DNA of 64,000 nucleotides. Origin: Bimastos eiseni. Taxonomy: Eukaryota; Annelida; Clitellata; Crassiclitellata; Lumbricidae. The notes beneath the pieces were generated by a model. It ran no database searches and was not told where the DNA came from. It saw only the letters and a program-made list of their open reading frames with translations. The position numbers and the translations under genes are program-made. The stretch spans positions 58,930,884-58,994,883 of the forward strand of contig OY365807.1 in NCBI GenBank assembly GCA_959347315.1. Reading direction: 5' to 3'. Of this stretch, positions 36,201 to 44,900 are shown piece by piece (the first letter of the stretch is position 1; every line of letters starts with the position of its first letter).

Positions 36201-37319
36201 ATGAAATGTTGTCATTCATTTGGGGGTCACTGTGGTTATTTTGTATTTAATGTTTTCCTCATTTGGGGCCCCTCTGAGATTTGGGGGCTCTAGGAGCGCC
36301 CCTAGTGCGCTTATAGGTAAACGCGCCACTGATTCCGATTATCATCTGCTAGTTACATGCTTCAGGAAGCTTCAGTCTTTACGTTCTGACATGAAGATTG
36401 CAGTGAGCTTGACTACAGAATTAGGCTAACAAGAATACTTTGAACATTTAATTTTAAAAAAATGTATTGCTCACAGTCAAAGTTTTACAAGGCTTTTGAA
36501 TGCTAACAGAAGAATAAATTCCAAAATTCTTGTAGTATTGTGGTAAAGTTAACGCTCAAATTGTAACTATAAAAAAACAAGAAATACGTTGAACATTTCA
36601 TAGAGCTGAATTTTAAAATTAAATTTTTACTGGGTTTGACTCAAAACACCAAATGTTGATAGAAGAATAAATTCCAGATTCTTTTAAGACATATTTGACC
36701 TTACATACTTGCTGTACGTATTGTACAGCAAAATCTCGACACCTAACAGAGGACTTTTAATTAAAGCCATTTATTATGAACAATTGTTGACTCTTTTGTT
36801 GTCATGTTTACAGAAAGACAAAATACTTTCACAATGGACAGCTTGACTGGGATGTCTACAGCCACAAAGGACAGTATGTTCAGGAGAACTGCCTACCTCT
36901 GACTGTAAGTTGGAATTTTATTACCTTAAGGTCCGGTGTTATCTACAATTTTAGATACAAAGGGCAAGCCTTATTGTTTATCATGACTTTTTGACACTTA
37001 TCAACAATAGTCTTCGAAAAGAGTCTATGAAACTAGTGCAGCTCTCGGTTAAAGTGTTAAACGCTCGAGAATCCACTCTGGACCTCAGGTTTGACGACAG
37101 TAACCATAGCACTTGCATCTCCCTCTGGTCTTTCTGTTTCAGGCCTACGCGAAATCTGATGCTCCGGACGATCATCTCCTCTTCGACCTCATTCAACGGA
37201 TGCTCGTGTATGACGTTGACTACCGCATCGATCTGGCTGCTGCCCTTCAGCATCCCTTCTTCAGCAACCTTACGCCCGAACAGCGCGGGGAACACATCAT
37301 GAATCGCATCAGCAGGTGA
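21124..37319 (+). CDS. CLK: CDC2-like (LAMMER) dual-specificity protein kinase, 13 coding exons
   Basis: The spliced model is about 1141 codons. CLK kinases act in the nucleus and phosphorylate serines in RS domains of SR splicing factors, so they control alternative splicing. Residues 1-776 are basic and Ser/Arg-rich. The kinase domain follows in order: [10 protein letters not shown] (P loop, exon 4), VALKIIKN (lysine, exon 5), AELEINVL (helix C, exon 5), [13 protein letters not shown] (hinge, exon 6), [12 protein letters not shown] (catalytic loop, exon 8), LIDFGSATF and [16 protein letters not shown] (DFG and CLK-type activation segment, exon 9), CDVWSIGCI (exon 10) and [11 protein letters not shown] (LAMMER motif with Lys for Arg, exon 11). 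Nothing catalytic is missing. Exon phases match at every junction, which strongly supports the model. The RS region is much longer than the usual 150-300 residues of vertebrate CLKs. The paralogue number cannot be told. Confidence 0.93.
21250..21590 (+). repeat. 27 bp minisatellite spanning the CLK exon 1 donor
   Basis: About 12 units of a 27 bp repeat, consensus near GACTTTGGTAAGTC plus a TATTTTCTGTTGA-like half. Most units contain GTAAGT or GTAGGT. The true donor ATG|GTAGGTCC and the following GACTCTGCTGAGAC align as the first unit (about 20 of 25 bases). Confidence 0.85.
21838..21905 (+). mobile_element. Degenerate tRNA-Asp-like SINE head in CLK intron 1
   Basis: GTATTGGTTAGCGTGCTGG (A-box-like), CCTGTCAA (Asp-type GTC at the anticodon position) and GGAGTTCAAATCC (B-box-like) occur in tRNA order. 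The anticodon stem does not pair properly, so this is a tRNA-derived repeat and not a gene. Confidence 0.5.
22118..24305 (+). CDS. CLK: CLK exon 2, giant RS-domain exon
   Basis: About 729 codons in one exon after a TTTTATTCAG acceptor; the donor is TTG|GTGAGT. The protein is dense in SR/RS dipeptides ([33 protein letters not shown]) with Tyr, Gly and His interspersed, typical of disordered RS domains. Codons CGAAGT and AGAAGTCGC recur, so the DNA is itself a degenerate hexamer repeat. Phase fits exon 1 (split TG|T Cys codon) and exon 3 (phase 0). Confidence 0.88.
24705..24960 (+). repeat. Dispersed repeat, copy in CLK intron 2
   Basis: Shares landmarks in the same order with 59036-59300 in the GCLC 3' UTR: an alternating GCGCATGC-like patch, CAAATCTAGTTTCCTAGC, an ACCTTACT word, and CACCATAGACTT followed by TATGGTCTTAATTT. 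The two copies are in the same orientation. The family is unknown. Confidence 0.65.
25260..25350 (+). CDS. CLK: CLK exon 3 (91 nt)
   Basis: Encodes the linker before the kinase, [18 protein letters not shown], equivalent to the conserved DDxEGHL...GD segment of CLKs. Phase 0 in, phase 1 out. Skipping it would shift the frame before the P loop. Confidence 0.88.
26130..26330. repeat. (ATGT)n microsatellite in CLK intron 3
   Basis: TATG/TGTA tetranucleotide units with interruptions (GAAGG, CACGC). No coding meaning. Confidence 0.9.
26562..26628 (+). CDS. CLK: CLK exon 4, P loop
   Basis: The split Tyr codon is completed, then [19 protein letters not shown] gives the kinase start and the glycine-rich loop. 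Acceptor CTCCAG, donor GAG|GTAGGC. Confidence 0.93.
26826..26930. repeat. About 25 bp minisatellite, 4 units, CLK intron 4
   Basis: Units of GGCAATGCATTCTTCTCTG plus TTACC with small variation, about 200 nt after the exon 4 donor. Confidence 0.9.
27512..27628 (+). CDS. CLK: CLK exon 5, ATP-binding lysine and helix C
   Basis: Encodes [19 protein letters not shown] and [14 protein letters not shown]. The Lys of ALK and the Glu of helix C are present. Acceptor TTGTTTAG, donor CAA|GTGAGG. Confidence 0.93.
28156..28246 (+). CDS. CLK: CLK exon 6, hinge region
   Basis: Encodes [20 protein letters not shown] and [10 protein letters not shown], the strand and hinge segment typical of CLKs (WFxxHGHICIxFxxLG). 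Acceptor TTCTTCAG, donor CTC|GTATGT. Confidence 0.93.
29340..29515. repeat. 24 bp minisatellite before CLK exon 7
   Basis: About seven units of TTCTTGAACCAGTTGAAG plus TTGG with small changes, ending about 50 nt before the exon 7 acceptor. Confidence 0.85.
29567..29642 (+). CDS. CLK: CLK exon 7
   Basis: Encodes [20 protein letters not shown] and CKSVR, the helix before the catalytic loop. Acceptor ATTGTAG, donor GAT|GTAAGT. Confidence 0.92.
29675..29832 (-). mobile_element. tRNA-derived SINE fragment (minus strand), CLK intron 7
   Basis: The minus strand contains GGGTTCAATACC (B box) and ends GGGCCATATATCAAAT, the tail type of the other SINE copies in this window. Confidence 0.55.
30338..30490. 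repeat. TTTACTTCTACTTCT-type low-complexity repeat
   Basis: Irregular units of TTTACTTCTACTTCTTATTC in CLK intron 7. Confidence 0.8.
31082..31176 (+). CDS. CLK: CLK exon 8, catalytic loop
   Basis: Encodes [20 protein letters not shown] and [11 protein letters not shown], with the catalytic Asp in HTDLKPEN. The best donor is CAG|GCAAGC, a GC donor; a GTTGAT 12 nt downstream is in frame but poor. Acceptor TTTTCAG. Confidence 0.9.
32655..32784 (+). CDS. CLK: CLK exon 9, DFG and activation segment
   Basis: Encodes [20 protein letters not shown] then [12 protein letters not shown], the diagnostic CLK activation segment. Acceptor CATTCCAG, donor TGG|GTCAGT. Confidence 0.95.
33244..33326 (+). CDS. 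CLK: CLK exon 10
   Basis: Encodes [20 protein letters not shown] and TGSTMFQ, helix F of the C lobe. Acceptor GTTGTAG, donor CAG|GTGAGT. Confidence 0.95.
33598..33810 (+). mobile_element. tRNA-derived SINE (plus strand), CLK intron 10
   Basis: GGTGGCTGATTGGATAGAGC is A-box-like and CAGGTTCGACTC is a B box. Then come AGGGACCTTGAGCAAGTCCT and a tail ending GGGCGATATCAAATG and AATAAATAAAT. Same family as 6580-6855 and 46430-46612. Confidence 0.8.
33815..34115. repeat. About 30 bp minisatellite with AAAGGTAATTC, CLK intron 10
   Basis: About ten units of TTTACCATTTCTCTAAAGG plus TAATTCTAAA. Most contain AAG-GTAA or AAG-GTAC, which resembles a 5' splice site. Confidence 0.85.
34310..34447 (-). 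mobile_element. Second tRNA-like repeat (minus strand)
   Basis: The minus strand reads GGGGCCGTAGAGTAGTGGTG (A-box-like) and later GAGATCGAACCCG (B-box-like). Its body differs from the other SINE, so it may be a separate family. It ends about 40 nt before exon 11. Confidence 0.45.
34487..34566 (+). CDS. CLK: CLK exon 11, LAMMER motif
   Basis: Encodes [20 protein letters not shown] and TMCKKS. The LAMMER motif reads LAMMEK. Acceptor CCTTTCAG, donor AAG|GTTAGC. Confidence 0.95.
34880..36331. mobile_element. hAT-type element in CLK intron 11, with a nested element
   Basis: Flanked by a perfect 8 bp direct repeat ATTCCGAT (34872-34879 and 36332-36339). Termini: CAGAGGCGCTTTTAC on the left; the complement of the right end is CAGTGGCGCGTTTAC (13 of 15). 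Subterminal GGGGCCC words pair as well. No transposase is seen. Another element is inserted at 34992-35820. Confidence 0.85.
34992..35820. mobile_element. Nested GAGACCGAGAC-rich hAT-type element
   Basis: A longer relative of 17406-17854. It shares TTCGGGAATAA, AATTTGAAACTTATA, TCAAGACAGTTTCTAAAA and the end GAGACCATACAACT. The flanks CCTATTGG and CCTATTTA agree at 6 of 8 bases, consistent with an aged duplication. It lies inside the hAT-type element at 34880-36331. Confidence 0.75.
36814..36904 (+). CDS. CLK: CLK exon 12
   Basis: Encodes [20 protein letters not shown] and [10 protein letters not shown], the CLK insert after the LAMMER helix. Acceptor TTTACAG, donor ACT|GTAAGT. Confidence 0.94.
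37143..37319 (+). CDS. CLK: CLK exon 13, last exon with stop
   Basis: Encodes [20 protein letters not shown], then [16 protein letters not shown] and NRISR, then TGA. Matches the CLK C-terminal end (LFDLxxxMLxxDxxxRI...HPFF). Acceptor GTTTCAG. Confidence 0.95.
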   Translation, partial: AYAKSDAPDDHLLFDLIQRMLVYDVDYRIDLAAALQHPFFSNLTPEQRGEHIMNRISR

Positions 37320-40300
37320 CCTTGATCCCTGTTTGGTCTGTGACCTCGAAGTCAGAGCATTGCTGCTGACGTGTGACTAGAAAATGAGCGCGTTTCTGAA
37401 ATTTGTGGGATTACGATTCAGCTTAGAGATGAAACGACGACCTCTTGACCTGACCTGAAATTTATTGAACCGTTATGACATGCAGACGTTTGTTTGGTTG
37501 TGGTGAGAGATGGCACGACGGTTGCCATGGGATTAGGATCTCCACGACGACGACCTCAGTTCAAATCTTGTTCCTGTCGTGTTGAACTGACATCTAATTC
37601 TGCTTAACCCTAAAGGCTTTCGTCGTTGATGAGAGGGTTGCCTGCGTATTTGTTTCTCTTTACTTTTGCATGGAACCAATAACTTTGTTCATTTCTAATC
37701 CATCTGACCTTCTGGGTCCATTGACCCCATTAAGGTTTTGCTTTGGTACACCATCCTGGCACCATGGAAGTTATACATGACAGCCCAGTCCTTCATTTAT
37801 CACTCTCCATTGAGTGAGGATGCCTCTACTCATCATCCATTTTAATACACCTAGAGCTCTGTTGCCTCTGTAGGGAATTATGGCAAGGAATTGGAGTGCA
37901 TGGTTGTTTTAAGAGGTTTATGATCTCTATGCTGCAGTCAGGAAAGCACGACTGAAGGGCGATGTTTTCAGACGCTGTGCTAATAAATGTCCATAAGGAA
38001 TTATTCGTCTTCCATGGAAAGCCTAGTTTTACTTTGATTTGTAATCCGACTCATCAGAAGTTTTCGTTAATGTTGGCATTTAGCGGTTTTGTGGATGCGT
38101 TTCAGAGGAGTTTGTATTCTCGATTTTTTTACATTCGAATGAGATGAGATGGCGGTAGGTTTTTGCCTGTTTTGTTTAAGCGCATTTCTACAATGATGAT
38201 GGTGTAAGCAAATTTAACATTGCTCTTAAAAGGATGTCTGTCTCAACTGTTGTGGATCGGTAGAAACTGACTTTCAGGCATAGAATTATTGTAAGTGTAA
38301 TAGCAAATTTATATATAGCGCCATGGAGATGCTACGAGCGATGAAGTATTTCTTTTGGTTGGTATCTGTGATGTATCTCATCGTGTATTGGGGCAGTGTT
38401 GTGGCAGAGGTTGCTGTAAATTGTACATGGGTATATTATGACAGTTTCCTTGCAAATTGGAATAAGGAAAATTATGACAATGTAATTAAATACAATGCTA
38501 TGGGATAAGATCATATGTATTTGTCTGTAACAATTATTTGGCGCATCTAATGAGAGCCTTGCAAGGCTGCTGGGAGCCTAACAATTATTATGATAGAGCA
38601 TTGAGTGTATCCTGTAGGAGGGAAAGTCTGAACCAGAGGGATATTTATCCTTGCCCCAAAATTCTTATGCTTGAGCTGGGGATTATGATCTCTTTGTGAG
38701 CATTTTCAGTGTATTTAGACCTGAGCTGTCTCTGTTTTATGAGCCTACTGCTTGGAATCTGAGTTAGACCGGGCTATTCATTATTATTGTAACACTATGG
38801 AAACCGATATTTCTCTAGCTGTTTTCTGCAAATTTTGTCTTAACTGTGTCACAATTTGCCTGGTTAACATCTCTGGCAGTTGGAATAAAGCCATTAGATT
38901 GTGCACACTTGATTGTCGCTGTTTGTGTAGTGATGTAAAGTCTGATTGACTTAATCGTAAATATTCTCAAGTGCTAAGTAATGCTGAGCGTGAGGCACCA
39001 GCTTACTTGCGAGTTCTGCGTCAAGTCACAGCTAGGGCTTGTCCAAAGATACCAATTGTAGAACAAAGTGTTTGCCAGAAGAGAGGAGATGGAGAAGTGG
39101 ATGGTGTTTAGGATGAGAGAACAGAGAATACTTACGAGAAGGTTGGATGGAGTCATGGGCATCTATCCCTCTGTCATTGGAACAACTGAATCCCCTAAGG
39201 GACATCGATATATTCGAAGGAAAAAAATGGGTTTTCGGAACCCCCTCCCTGTTGCACCGCATACATTTTTTGGACCCCCGTGCTTATGTACAAATGAGCT
39301 CGACCCCCCCCCCCATTGCATAGGTTATATAGCTAAAGAGATTTATAAGACATTGATTTCACCATAGGCTATTTATTTTTAGCATCATATTTAACAGCTT
39401 GAATTTGTTAACTGTTATGAAGAAATAAAAACAACAACAACACTTGTATTAAAAAGTTTTAATGCTACATACAATTGATTGAACAGGAATATATATAGGT
39501 TGTGATTTGGTTTACAGTTCTGATTTTAATATTCCGCAATGTGGACGTCATAGTTAGACAATTATATTTGCGTGCGTACATACTTTCGGCACCCCCTCCT
39601 CCACCGTACGCACCCGTAAGCAAAAATCGCCTTTATTCGAAGCCTCCTCCCCTCACTGCGTAGGTAATATATGGACTGCCTCTAAATCATTGGAGCAACT
39701 TCCTCTGCCCAATTTTGATCGACAGACCAGACCTACTAAGATATATTCAAGGAATCACAAGGATGAATAATAATAGATTGAACTAATGGTGCACACATTG
39801 ACATTGTAGAATAGAACTGAATGGCACAAGTGCAAATAATAAAATATTTTTATTGGTATAATGCTTTTATAAGATTAACTGCCCCCTAATTTCACAATGA
39901 GATTCCACCCCTTACTTTTTGGATGGAGTTTTTGTCCCAAGGTTTCTAAGGTATAGACGCCTCTGGCTAGAGTGGGGGTGTATGCTGTATCCTAATACTT
40001 CTTGACCTCCTCACATCCGAACAAAAAGAGAAGCTCTACTGGCTTTGACGGCGATGAGAAATTGTCCCAAGATTTTTATTAGGCCTACATCTAATACACC
40101 ATGAGGCCTGTTCATTTTATTCTCAGTATATTCAATGCACACAGCCTGCGGCGTTAATATCGATTACACTCATTTTATTTTTCAGTTTCGCCGAGTCATA
40201 ATGACAATGGCGGGCGACTAGAAAAAGTGCCAAGTCACAATGATGTATGTGAATCGATTGAACCAAAATACGGCATTCGCAAGGGTGTCGCATAACGCTA

Positions 40301-41786
40301 CCGAGTACACAACCAGTGTATTATCTAAAGTGAAGGAACACAACACTCGTGCATTAAAGCCGTGTACCCCCGTGCATTAAAGCCGTGTACCCCCGTGCAT
40401 TGAGTGCATAGCCTAAGAATATAATTATGCAATGCGTCCAGTGTAATTTCCAATGTACACTTTCGTAGTGTCTGAGAATCTTGGCACGGCGCCAAACACA
40501 GTAAAAATTTTTAGTCAAGGTTTGGAAGAAGGTGGAGCTTTTGAGAAGTCTCCGCCTTCGTTATGTTGATTAGCTTCCGATTACATCGCTTACGTGTTGC
40601 TTGGGCCTACGGAAGACTGAAAGGAAATACAGTGATGTGTTTCCTTCATTTCGTAACGATTTGTTCCTTATAAAAAGAAGTTCTATTCACTGCTGCTTGT
40701 GTAAGAAAAGGTCTTAGTACCAGCAATCACATCACGTCAACACTTGAACAAGTGCATTGTCCTCCCATATCCACGCTTGTGTAGCCTTCAAAATCTCCTT
40801 CCTCCTGTATCATATCCGCTCTCATATACATATTTGCCACCCATGGTCAATTTATTATTCTATCACCCACGGATTTTATATTGGTCCTTGACTATCATCA
40901 GCTCTCTAAGACTTCTCAATCGTCCGCAACAGATTTTATCATACATTGAAAACCCTGAGGTTGGGAGATCATGTACCATTAAGTGATACATTATAGATGA
41001 ATGATTAACCAAACATGCATTATTCTCCTTTGTAAATGACAGTTTTTATACCTGCAATAAGTAAGTACAAATCGTAAATACAAACTTTGAACTGTTGGAA
41101 ATTTATTGACCAACATTACCTTAATCATTAAATATAAGAAGCTATTGAATTAATATAAAAAATAGAAACGATTTGTGGGCACCTGTGGGGCACCGAGCAC
41201 TAAAACAAGCTTTGCCCCTAGTTTTAAAACTGGAGGGCGCCCCTCTGCCCCGCTTGTTACACCACTGCCTGGATGGAACATTTGCTACATCGTTTGATGG
41301 TAGGCGTATAGACGCACCCGGGTATACTAGCCTACAATTAAAAAAGAAAAGTCGCGAGTTGAGTCCCAGAATCACGCTTACACATTTTGATTTTTAAGCC
41401 ATTCCCGGCTTCCGTATTATAAACAGACAAACCGCGCGGCCTGAGTGATTAGTACCCTTTGCAATTGGTGGGTACGATAAGAATTCGCTGACTTCATTCG
41501 TTTAAAAGCAGAAAAAGACAAATACTGCACAATTTAAACCAGTTTAAAGCGACTCGACGCTTGTGAAGCGAACAGATAGGACTATACCATTGACTGGAAA
41601 ACTTGATAATCTCGCCGTTCGTAGCGCTGCCACGACGAGAGTAGAAACAATTTTTAGGTCGATACTACTGCACGCGTTAGAGGGAGTGTCGTCTAGGTTC
41701 GAGGCCGACTGAACTGTGAGGTTTACTATTCTTCTGAGCGTACCCGAGTTTATTTTTGGTCTGTGAAGTTATACGTGGTCGAAATC
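37320..41786. other. CLK 3' UTR and CLK-GCLC intergenic region
   Basis: AATAAA occurs at 37982 and 38883 as possible CLK polyadenylation signals. A tRNA-like remnant lies at about 37508-37590. C-rich repeat fragments lie at about 39240-39315 and 39595-39660, and a terminus-like ACGCCTCTG at about 39958. A 23 bp unit containing GTGCATTAAAGCCGTG is repeated 2.4 times at about 40349-40406. The complement of about 41215-41270 begins CAGTGGTGTAACAAGCGGGG, a solitary hAT-type end. No gene was recognised. The GCLC promoter should lie just before 41787; no TGAC-NNN-GC antioxidant-response core was seen in the last 390 bp. Confidence 0.5.
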
Positions 41787-41936
41787 ATGGGTCTTCTGAG
41801 CGAAGGATCGCCACTGACGTGGGAGGAGACGAAGAAATGGGCAGATCATGTCCGCCAACATGGTATCCAACAGTTCATTAACCAGTACCACCGCCTGAGG
41901 GACCGGTCTAGGGACTGCCTCATGTGGGGCGATGAG
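41787..41936 (+). CDS. GCLC: GCLC exon 1
   Basis: 50 codons, [20 protein letters not shown] to CLMWGDE. The start is fixed by the family's conserved MGLLS N-terminus. Donor GAG|GTACGC, phase 0. Confidence 0.96.
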
Positions 41937-44900
41937 GTACGCACCCAAGGTTTTCAATCGAGTGACTTTATAGCGTCTTGTTTAATTTTTGCCTCTGTTT
42001 GATTGCGGTGTCGAAATGGGGCACAGCGCGTTAGTAATCCAGACCAAAGATCATTTACTGTGGCCTCGGAACCAAAGGTGTGGATTTTGTTTGCATCTGT
42101 TTAACTGTTTGCTCCTACTCTAATTGCCCAGAATGCAAGTCGTTGCAGCCTTATTTCTCTGACTTTCGGTTTTGCCCAATTTTATCCATTGTAGGCCTGC
42201 TGTTACTTCTACTTTATTTGATCATCAAAATCTAGTAACTATTGGGGTCAAGTTTTTGCAGAGTTGTAAATAATTAACGTAATAGTTCTGCAGTTTAGTC
42301 CGTCACTACTAGTTAAAATGCCGTGCAATTTGCCGATAAAATGTCTAAGTTGAGCCCATACACCTGAGCCTGGTCTTTTTTGTGGCATATCATTTTTCGA
42401 TTGAAATTCTTTTCATGTAAACGATCAATTTGTAACAGTTATAAATAAAAAATTAAGTGAACTTTAAGTCACAGTCTCATTATATTGGTATTTTGTAAAT
42501 ACATACTGAATTTGTATTTACTGGCCATGAACTTGATATGTGTGTACAGGTATTGAATTTCAATTAGCAGACTGGTTTTTTAAAATTAAAATTGAACAGT
42601 AACTGAGCGGACATGGAAGCTTTCAAATACCTGGTGTTAAACTGGCATTATGTGCTTTGGTTTATAGTCAATTCATAATACTTTATTGATCACCATGTAC
42701 TCATTGCATAGACACACTCAATTCACTGAATTTAGATGGTCATTTGTTGTTGGGTCAACGGGTAAACTAAAAGGAACGCAAGGTTCCGTTAAGAGGGTCA
42801 CCCTAATTACATTAAATAAGCAATTAATCTACATTATGATAGCATGCAGAACATAGTACATCTTTAGACAGTCACTTTGTTAGGATTTTAGTATTTAAGC
42901 CACAGAAAACAGTATTCCACTGACAGACTTGTCATGGTATGGATTTGATTTTTTCTGCTGTAGGTGGAGTATGTGTTGGTTCAGTTTGACGACGAGCACA
43001 AACAAGCGCGACTTCTGCTCTCGGCTGAACCGATCCTTAAGACTCTGATGGAGGAAGAAAAGAAGTACCCAATGTAAGAAAAGCAGAAAATGTGGAATAG
43101 CACTCATGACCCGTTTGAAGCAGAAACCCAACAACAACTAAACCAAAATGACAAACGGTTGCTAAATGGTTACGTCAAATATTCCTCCGTCAAAAGTGAC
43201 GTGATGGTGTTTAATTTTAACTGGGGTGCTTCTGTTTCTGCCCGTATTCTTAAAACTGCTCTTTTCCTACGGGACTTTTGCACTGGGAGCACCTCTATAT
43301 GGGTTGTACTGGGAGAGGTAGAACTATTAAAATACAATACAATGATACTTTTTGGTTTGATGTTTCTTTCTTTGATCCATTTGCTACAAGCCCCGTAAGG
43401 TTTGTCGATAAGCGCCTGAATGACCAACATTTGGGTCCCTTGCCCGGGTGTTGTGCGGGCAATACCTTTTTCTTAGTGTTGTGTAACATTGATTGATGTT
43501 ATCTTTATTCCCAGGGAGCATCAGACAACGTGGAGACCAGAATATGCGGCATACATGATCGAAGGGACACCCGGGAAGCCATATGGGCATCGCATGGCTC
43601 ACTTCAACATGGTGGAGGCAAACATGAGGCTGAGGTGAGTTCTGTTCTCGATGAGTGCGCCACAGTGTGTTATGTGTTGAGGTTAAGAGTTGAGAAGATA
43701 GCCATATGTTAGGGCTAAGAATGGGGATAATTTAATCTGTTTGGGTTAATGGAGATAATATCATTGCTAGGGGTTAGTAATGGGATCATTTTATCTGTCA
43801 AGGTTGGGGATGGAGATAGTATCATCTCTCAAGGTTTATAATGAAGATAATTTTATCTGTTGGGGTTAATGATTTAGATAATGTTGTCTGTGTCCATAGG
43901 AGGGAACAAGTGATGAAGCTCCTCGCTTTGAATCACACTGGTGCAACAGCGCTATCACTAACGTCCTTTCCAAGGTAAGTTAGAGCAGAGGATCAGTCTA
44001 TCATTAGTCAGGGTCCATTTCTTTGGTACCATTTGCATTTTGAATGCTGTGTCTTTAGATTTACTGTACGCTTAAGTGTGGATATTGTCTTGTCTTGTCT
44101 TCTACCTTCCTTTACCTGAAAGTTGTCTGCACCATGGACAACTCTGCGTCAGCTGTTCCTGGTAACAACGGGGTGAATGATATGTGTGGATATGCGGTTG
44201 GTTAAATGAAGAATATGCCTACTTACTTATTTAGCTCTTTAGTTTCAACTGTGCTCATATGTTTGGGAAAACCTTTGCCGCTCGTTGACAGGAATCCGTT
44301 GCTTGGTTGCCCACTTGTGTGTGGGCCTACCGCTGGTGACTCTTTCAGCAAACTGTGCGTGGATTTTCTAACTGTTGTACCATATTTATTACACTGCACA
44401 GCACAAGATATGCCTCTTACATGAAAATATCAAATCTTTACTAATTTTGAGGTGCTGAACACGAAAATAACAATAAAATTGGTTGATTGGCTCTCGTTTA
44501 CGAGAGATAGAGGTCGCTACGTACCAATCTCATTGCACATTGAGTGCATAGGTCATCCATTTAGCATTGCTGTACTTGAAACTCCATATTGCAACATATT
44601 CTGTCACATTGCCCCATGAGGCAGCACATCATCGTCTGATGTAATGCAGGTGAGTCGTGACATCACGGCTTTATGATTGCCGACGTGGTATAATAGAAAG
44701 TTTTGAAGGAGTTGCAAATCATTTAAATTACTACCACAACTGTGGCATGGCCAGTGATGAGCACGGTGAACTGTTTCCCAAAGAAGTTGCTGTTAGGGAG
44801 CACCGTTTCCAGGGAAACTGGTCCACTTCCATGTTTGTTGACTGCTATTGGATGCTAGCCAGGAGTGTAAAATCTTTTGTTACTTTTTAAAGCTAAATCT

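Noticed and set aside
36981..37302. 104-codon frames on both strands next to CLK exon 13
   Set aside because: Shadow frames of exon 13 and the adjacent intron; the kinase frame has the family C-terminal motif.
41400..41786. Antioxidant-response element in the GCLC promoter
   Set aside because: I looked for TGAC-NNN-GC on both strands and saw none in this stretch; more distant sites were not assessed.
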